Source: DAHUXD01 sp963736455 (GTDB lineage: Bacteria > Acidobacteriota > Thermoanaerobaculia > UBA5066 > Gp7-AA6). From it: DNA of 64,000 nucleotides. The stretch covers positions 62,001 through 126,000 of the forward strand of contig CAVTON010000002.1 in assembly GCA_963736455.1 (NCBI GenBank). Direction: 5' to 3'. The notes below the pieces were generated by a model. The model was given only the letters and a program-made list of their open reading frames with translations. It made no database searches and was not told where the DNA came from. This document shows, piece after piece, positions 61,031 through 64,000 of the stretch. Numbering within the stretch: the stretch's first letter is position 1; each line of letters opens with the position of its first letter. A program made the translations under genes and the position numbers.

Positions 61031-61036
61031 TAGAAT
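61031..61036 (+). promoter_or_regulatory. -10 box TAGAAT of the YfhO-like gene
   Basis: TAGAAT ends 24 nt before the ATG at 61061, predicting a leader of about 18 nt. Confidence 0.4.
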
Positions 61037-61060
61037 CGGCGGAGAGATGCCCGGCAAACG

Positions 61061-63412
61061 ATGGCTCTGATCGGGCTGTGGCTGACGTACGCGGCCTCGG
61101 CGGGCGCGGCGTTGTGGCTCGCACGGCGGTACGCGGCGACCTTTTCGCGGGCCGCGGGTCTCCTGATCGCGCTTCTCCCGCTCGTCTTCACGGGCCGCGC
61201 CGTCCTGACGGGTCAGCTCTACGGTCCGGCCGACCTGTATTTCGCCGGCGATCCCTGGAAACGGCTCGCCGAGGCCCCGACCGTCGGCGCGCCGCGCAAT
61301 CCAATCCTCTCGGACCTCGCGTTCGCGAACCTGCCCTGGAGGGCCGCGGTGCGCGAGGCGGTCGCGAACGGACGCGCCCCTCTCTGGAACCGCTACGTCC
61401 TCGGCGGCACGCCCCTGCTCGGGGCCGCGCAGGCCGGCGTCTTTCACCCGTCGACGGCCCTCGGTCTTTGGCTTCCGCTCGCCCTGTCCTGGACCTTCTC
61501 GTGTACGTTCACGCTCTTTCTCGCGCTGCTCTCGGCATTCGTCTTCTTCCGGGACCACGACCTCGGCGAGCCGGCGGCGCTCGTGGGCGCGGCGGCCTGG
61601 GGCTTCTCGACCTACCTCCTCTTCTGGAACGGCTGGAGCGTCGGCCCGTCGACGGCCGCCTTTCCGTTGCTCGTCCTCGGGTTGAGGCGCCTCGCGCGGG
61701 AGCCCGGCCGCGGAGGCCTCGCCCTGACGGTGGCGGCGCTGTGCCTGTCGCTCTTCGGCGGACATCCGGAGTCGTTCTTTCACTCGTCGGCGGCCGGCGC
61801 GGCGTATTTCCTGTGGGAGCTCGCCGGACGCCCGCGCACCGCCGCCCGGGCGATCGGAGGCGCCGTCGGGGCCGGCCTACTGGCATTGCTCCTCTGCGGA
61901 CCCCAGCTCTTCCCGCTGCTCGAGGTGCTCCCGCACACGGCGGAATATCGGGCGAGGCAACGGTCGCTCGAAAGCGGCGCCGCGCGCCAGTCGGTGGCGC
62001 TTCGCGAGTCCGCGGCCCGCCTCCTGCCGGACGTCCTGCCGTTCGCGCATGGAATCTACGGCCGAAGCCGGGTCGAGGACCGCGACGACGGCTCGGGCAT
62101 GCCTCTCGGGTATGCCGGGGCCGTTCTCTTTCCGCTCGCCGCCCTCTCCTTCGGCGCCGCGCGCCCCCGCCGCGGACGAATGATGTTTCTCGCCTTCTAT
62201 CTCGCCGGCCTCGCGTACGGAGCCAGCGCGCCGGGCGTCATGGACCTGACCTCGCGCGTGCCCGGGTTTGCGCTCGCCCTGAACTATCGGCTCGTGTTTC
62301 TCGCCGGGTTCGGCCTGGCCGGCCTGGCCGCGCTGGGAACCGAGGCCCTGGCCGAGCCCGGAGCGGGGCGCCGGCTGGCGATCGCGTCGGCGGCCGCCGC
62401 CGTGCTTCTGGCCGGCCTCGTCGCGGTGGCGCGCCCGGTGTTCGCCTCGCGAGGCCTGGAGCCCGCGTTCGTCCGAGGGGAGTCACTCGCGGAGATCCTG
62501 CCGCTGGCGCTTCTCGCGCTCGCCGCGGCGGCGTCGCGTCGGCGGCCCGCGGCCGTGGCGAACGCCGCGCTCGCGTTGCTGGTCGTGCAGAGGTTCCTCG
62601 AGATGCGCGGCGTCTATCCCACGCTTCCCGCGAGCGCACTCGCGCCATCGCTGCCCACGCTCGGCGCCCTGCCTCTCGGAAGCGAGCCGGCGCGAATCGT
62701 CGCCACGGCGGACGTGTTCCGTCCCAACGCGGCGGCGCTCTACCGGATCGAGGACGTGAGGGGCTACGAATCCGTGATCCTCGACCGTTTCGCCGACACT
62801 CTGGCGCTCTGGTCGAAGGCGCAGCCAGCCTCGTTCAACCGCGTGGACGACCTCTCGGCTCCGCTGCTGCGCTTCCTGAACGCGCGCTACGCACTGGGCT
62901 CGCCCGATGAACCCGTACCGGCGGGCTGGCTCGAGCAGGCTCGCGGACCGGAGCTCGCCGTCTTCGCGAACCCTCGGGCGCTGGCCCGGGCATTCGTGCC
63001 GCGGACGCTCCGGACGGCGCGCGATCCGATCTCGGCCATGTCATCGGTTGCCGACTTCGGGGAAACGGCGATCCTCGACGGCGACGACGGAGCGCCGCGG
63101 CGAAACGGCGAGGCCGCCTTGCGAGTCCGCGAGACCGGACCCGACCTCGTCGTGTCGGTCGCGGCGGCGTCCCGCGCGCTGGTCGTCACCTCGATTCCCG
63201 ACTGGCCGGGATGGGTCGCCGCTTCCGGCGGGGAGCCGATTCCGACGATCACGGTCAACCACGCCTTCGTCGGATTCTGGTCCGAGCCGGGCACGCGCAC
63301 GGTGCGTCTCGAATATCGGCCGCGATCCTGGCCGATCGGTGAAGCCGGATTCTTCGCCGGCCTCGCCCTCGCGGCCATCCTCGCGCTCCGGGCGCGCCAT
63401 GCGCCCCCCTGA
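61061..63412 (+). CDS. YfhO-like multi-pass membrane protein
   Basis: The 783-residue protein has about a dozen hydrophobic segments in its first 510 residues and a soluble C-terminal part of about 250 residues. The lines NLPWRAAVREAVANGRAPLWNRYVLGGTPLLG, split by helices, with AFVFFRDHDLGEPAALVGAAAWGFSTYLLFWNGW and LFGGHPESFFH are typical of the YfhO family (DUF6044-like, GT-C fold). YfhO itself is linked to glycosylation of wall polymers. A role in transferring sugars from lipid carriers is plausible but not shown. An ATG 26 bp upstream lies in another frame and stops at once. The soluble end includes ALVVTSIPDWPGWVA and a last membrane helix. Confidence 0.78.
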   Translation: MALIGLWLTYAASAGAALWLARRYAATFSRAAGLLIALLPLVFTGRAVLTGQLYGPADLYFAGDPWKRLAEAPTVGAPRNPILSDLAFANLPWRAAVREAVANGRAPLWNRYVLGGTPLLGAAQAGVFHPSTALGLWLPLALSWTFSCTFTLFLALLSAFVFFRDHDLGEPAALVGAAAWGFSTYLLFWNGWSVGPSTAAFPLLVLGLRRLAREPGRGGLALTVAALCLSLFGGHPESFFHSSAAGAAYFLWELAGRPRTAARAIGGAVGAGLLALLLCGPQLFPLLEVLPHTAEYRARQRSLESGAARQSVALRESAARLLPDVLPFAHGIYGRSRVEDRDDGSGMPLGYAGAVLFPLAALSFGAARPRRGRMMFLAFYLAGLAYGASAPGVMDLTSRVPGFALALNYRLVFLAGFGLAGLAALGTEALAEPGAGRRLAIASAAAAVLLAGLVAVARPVFASRGLEPAFVRGESLAEILPLALLALAAAASRRRPAAVANAALALLVVQRFLEMRGVYPTLPASALAPSLPTLGALPLGSEPARIVATADVFRPNAAALYRIEDVRGYESVILDRFADTLALWSKAQPASFNRVDDLSAPLLRFLNARYALGSPDEPVPAGWLEQARGPELAVFANPRALARAFVPRTLRTARDPISAMSSVADFGETAILDGDDGAPRRNGEAALRVRETGPDLVVSVAAASRALVVTSIPDWPGWVAASGGEPIPTITVNHAFVGFWSEPGTRTVRLEYRPRSWPIGEAGFFAGLALAAILALRARHAPP

Positions 63413-63450
63413 GCCCGACGACGTCGCCGCGACCTTCGTAAGAGAGGTGG

Positions 63451-64000
63451 ATGGGCAACGTGGCCGCGGGGGTCCTCGGCATGATCCTGGCCGCCGCGGG
63501 CGTCTACCTGCTCTGCCGGCATCTCTCCTGCGCGCCCCTGCCCGCCGGTCTCGGCGCCGCCGCCTGGGCTTTCTCCCAGCCGCTGCTCGCCCCGGGGTCG
63601 AGCCCGGCCGGTCTTTCCGGGATCGGGTCCTCGTGCCTCATTCCCTTCGCCGTGGCGGGCGCGTTCTCGCGCGAGAAGCGTCGCTGGCCTTTCCTCGTTC
63701 TCGCGCTGGTTTGCGTTCTCGCCCGCTGGCGGGCCGGGACCGCCGCCGCCGCCGGGACCTCCGCCCTCGAGGCGTTCGTGATCGCCGTGCTCGCGGCGAT
63801 CGGCGCTCAGCGTCTTTGGGACGGGGAGGCGGGCTTCGCCTTCGGTCTTGGCGCGGCCGGGGTCCTCGCGCTCGCGGTTCTGGGCGCGTCAAATCCGGGA
63901 CCGGCCGTGCTCGTCGAGGCTCTGCCCGCCGCGGCGGCGCTCGTTGTGTGCGCGGCATTGCCGAGAGAAGTTCGCGCGCGTGCGGGCCTCGCCCTGCTCA
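63451..64000 (+). CDS. Multi-pass membrane protein, N-terminal part (3' end outside window)
   Basis: From the ATG at 63451, preceded by AGAGAGG and an in-frame stop at 63439, the frame runs open to the window edge (183 codons). It codes for several hydrophobic helices. The piece AAGVYLLCRHLSCAPLPAG followed by LGAAAWAFSQPLLAPGS recalls the GT-C/YfhO pattern of the preceding gene, which ends 38 bp upstream. It may be a second member of the same membrane glycosyltransferase-like group. The product cannot be named from this part. Confidence 0.65.
   Translation, partial: MGNVAAGVLGMILAAAGVYLLCRHLSCAPLPAGLGAAAWAFSQPLLAPGSSPAGLSGIGSSCLIPFAVAGAFSREKRRWPFLVLALVCVLARWRAGTAAAAGTSALEAFVIAVLAAIGAQRLWDGEAGFAFGLGAAGVLALAVLGASNPGPAVLVEALPAAAALVVCAALPREVRARAGLALL

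Overview
The window is high-GC bacterial DNA with densely packed genes and no rRNA, CRISPR array, transposase or phage gene. It most resembles an Acidobacteriota genome, possibly Thermoanaerobaculia-like. That placement is an inference from gene content: Ser/Thr kinases with C-terminal TolB/WD40-like propellers, SBBP-repeat and cysteine-containing SLH-type surface proteins, an FHA-type sigma-54 activator, and an SLH-tailed sugar-dehydrogenase-like protein. No phylogenetic marker was tested.

Layout. 1-1697 (minus): trxB, a 52-aa membrane protein and an MFS transporter cut by the window edge. 1757-3675: an aminotransferase overlapping an omega-amidase (glutamine transaminase/omega-amidase pair). 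3691-6726: an SBBP/SLH surface protein interrupted by an in-frame TAG. 6800-13568: a second aminotransferase, a PLDc_N-like peptide, P5C dehydrogenase, a methyltransferase, a MoeB-rhodanese fusion, small or exported proteins, a pterin dehydratase and tRNA-Gln(CUG). 13571-13781 and 60674-60889: two copies of a multi-hairpin intergenic repeat whose stems differ by compensatory changes. 13907-24020: a flavin monooxygenase, then a signalling island. In it an FHA-GAF-AAA+-Fis sigma-54 activator is flanked by two 99% identical 0.6-kb repeats. Each repeat carries a small secreted Ser/Gly-rich protein gene behind a near-consensus -24/-12 promoter and paired palindromic sites. Two divergent receptor-like Ser/Thr kinases follow. 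23980-27118: a SagB-type oxidoreductase coupled to a small Tat-signal protein, a frameshifted lipoprotein and a CgeB-like glycosyltransferase. 27280-37990: three large secreted proteins ending in the same cysteine-containing SLH triplet, with a sulfatase remnant between the last two. 38055-42061 (minus): wecB, a glycosyltransferase, Wzm and Wzt for polysaccharide synthesis and export. 42214-46521: a zinc-ribbon protein, gltX, an EamA transporter and a DUF1254 lipoprotein. 46593-51128 (minus): clpB, hsp20 and an HtrA protease, with an HspR (HAIR)-like site upstream of clpB. 51268-55431 (minus): copA, a cupredoxin, queE and queC, each start overlapping the preceding stop. 55560-60673: truA, uppS, cdsA, dxr and rseP, a cell-envelope/isoprenoid cluster. 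61061-64000: a YfhO-like membrane protein and a second membrane protein cut by the window edge.

The best candidate for an undescribed system is the signalling island. The sequence suggests kinase, then FHA activator, then sigma-54 promoters of the two flanking secreted-peptide genes. The second is the structured repeat placed directly at the 3' ends of a tRNA gene and of rseP. A recurrent TAnAAT box 2-18 nt upstream of start codons suggests that short-leader or leaderless transcripts are common here.
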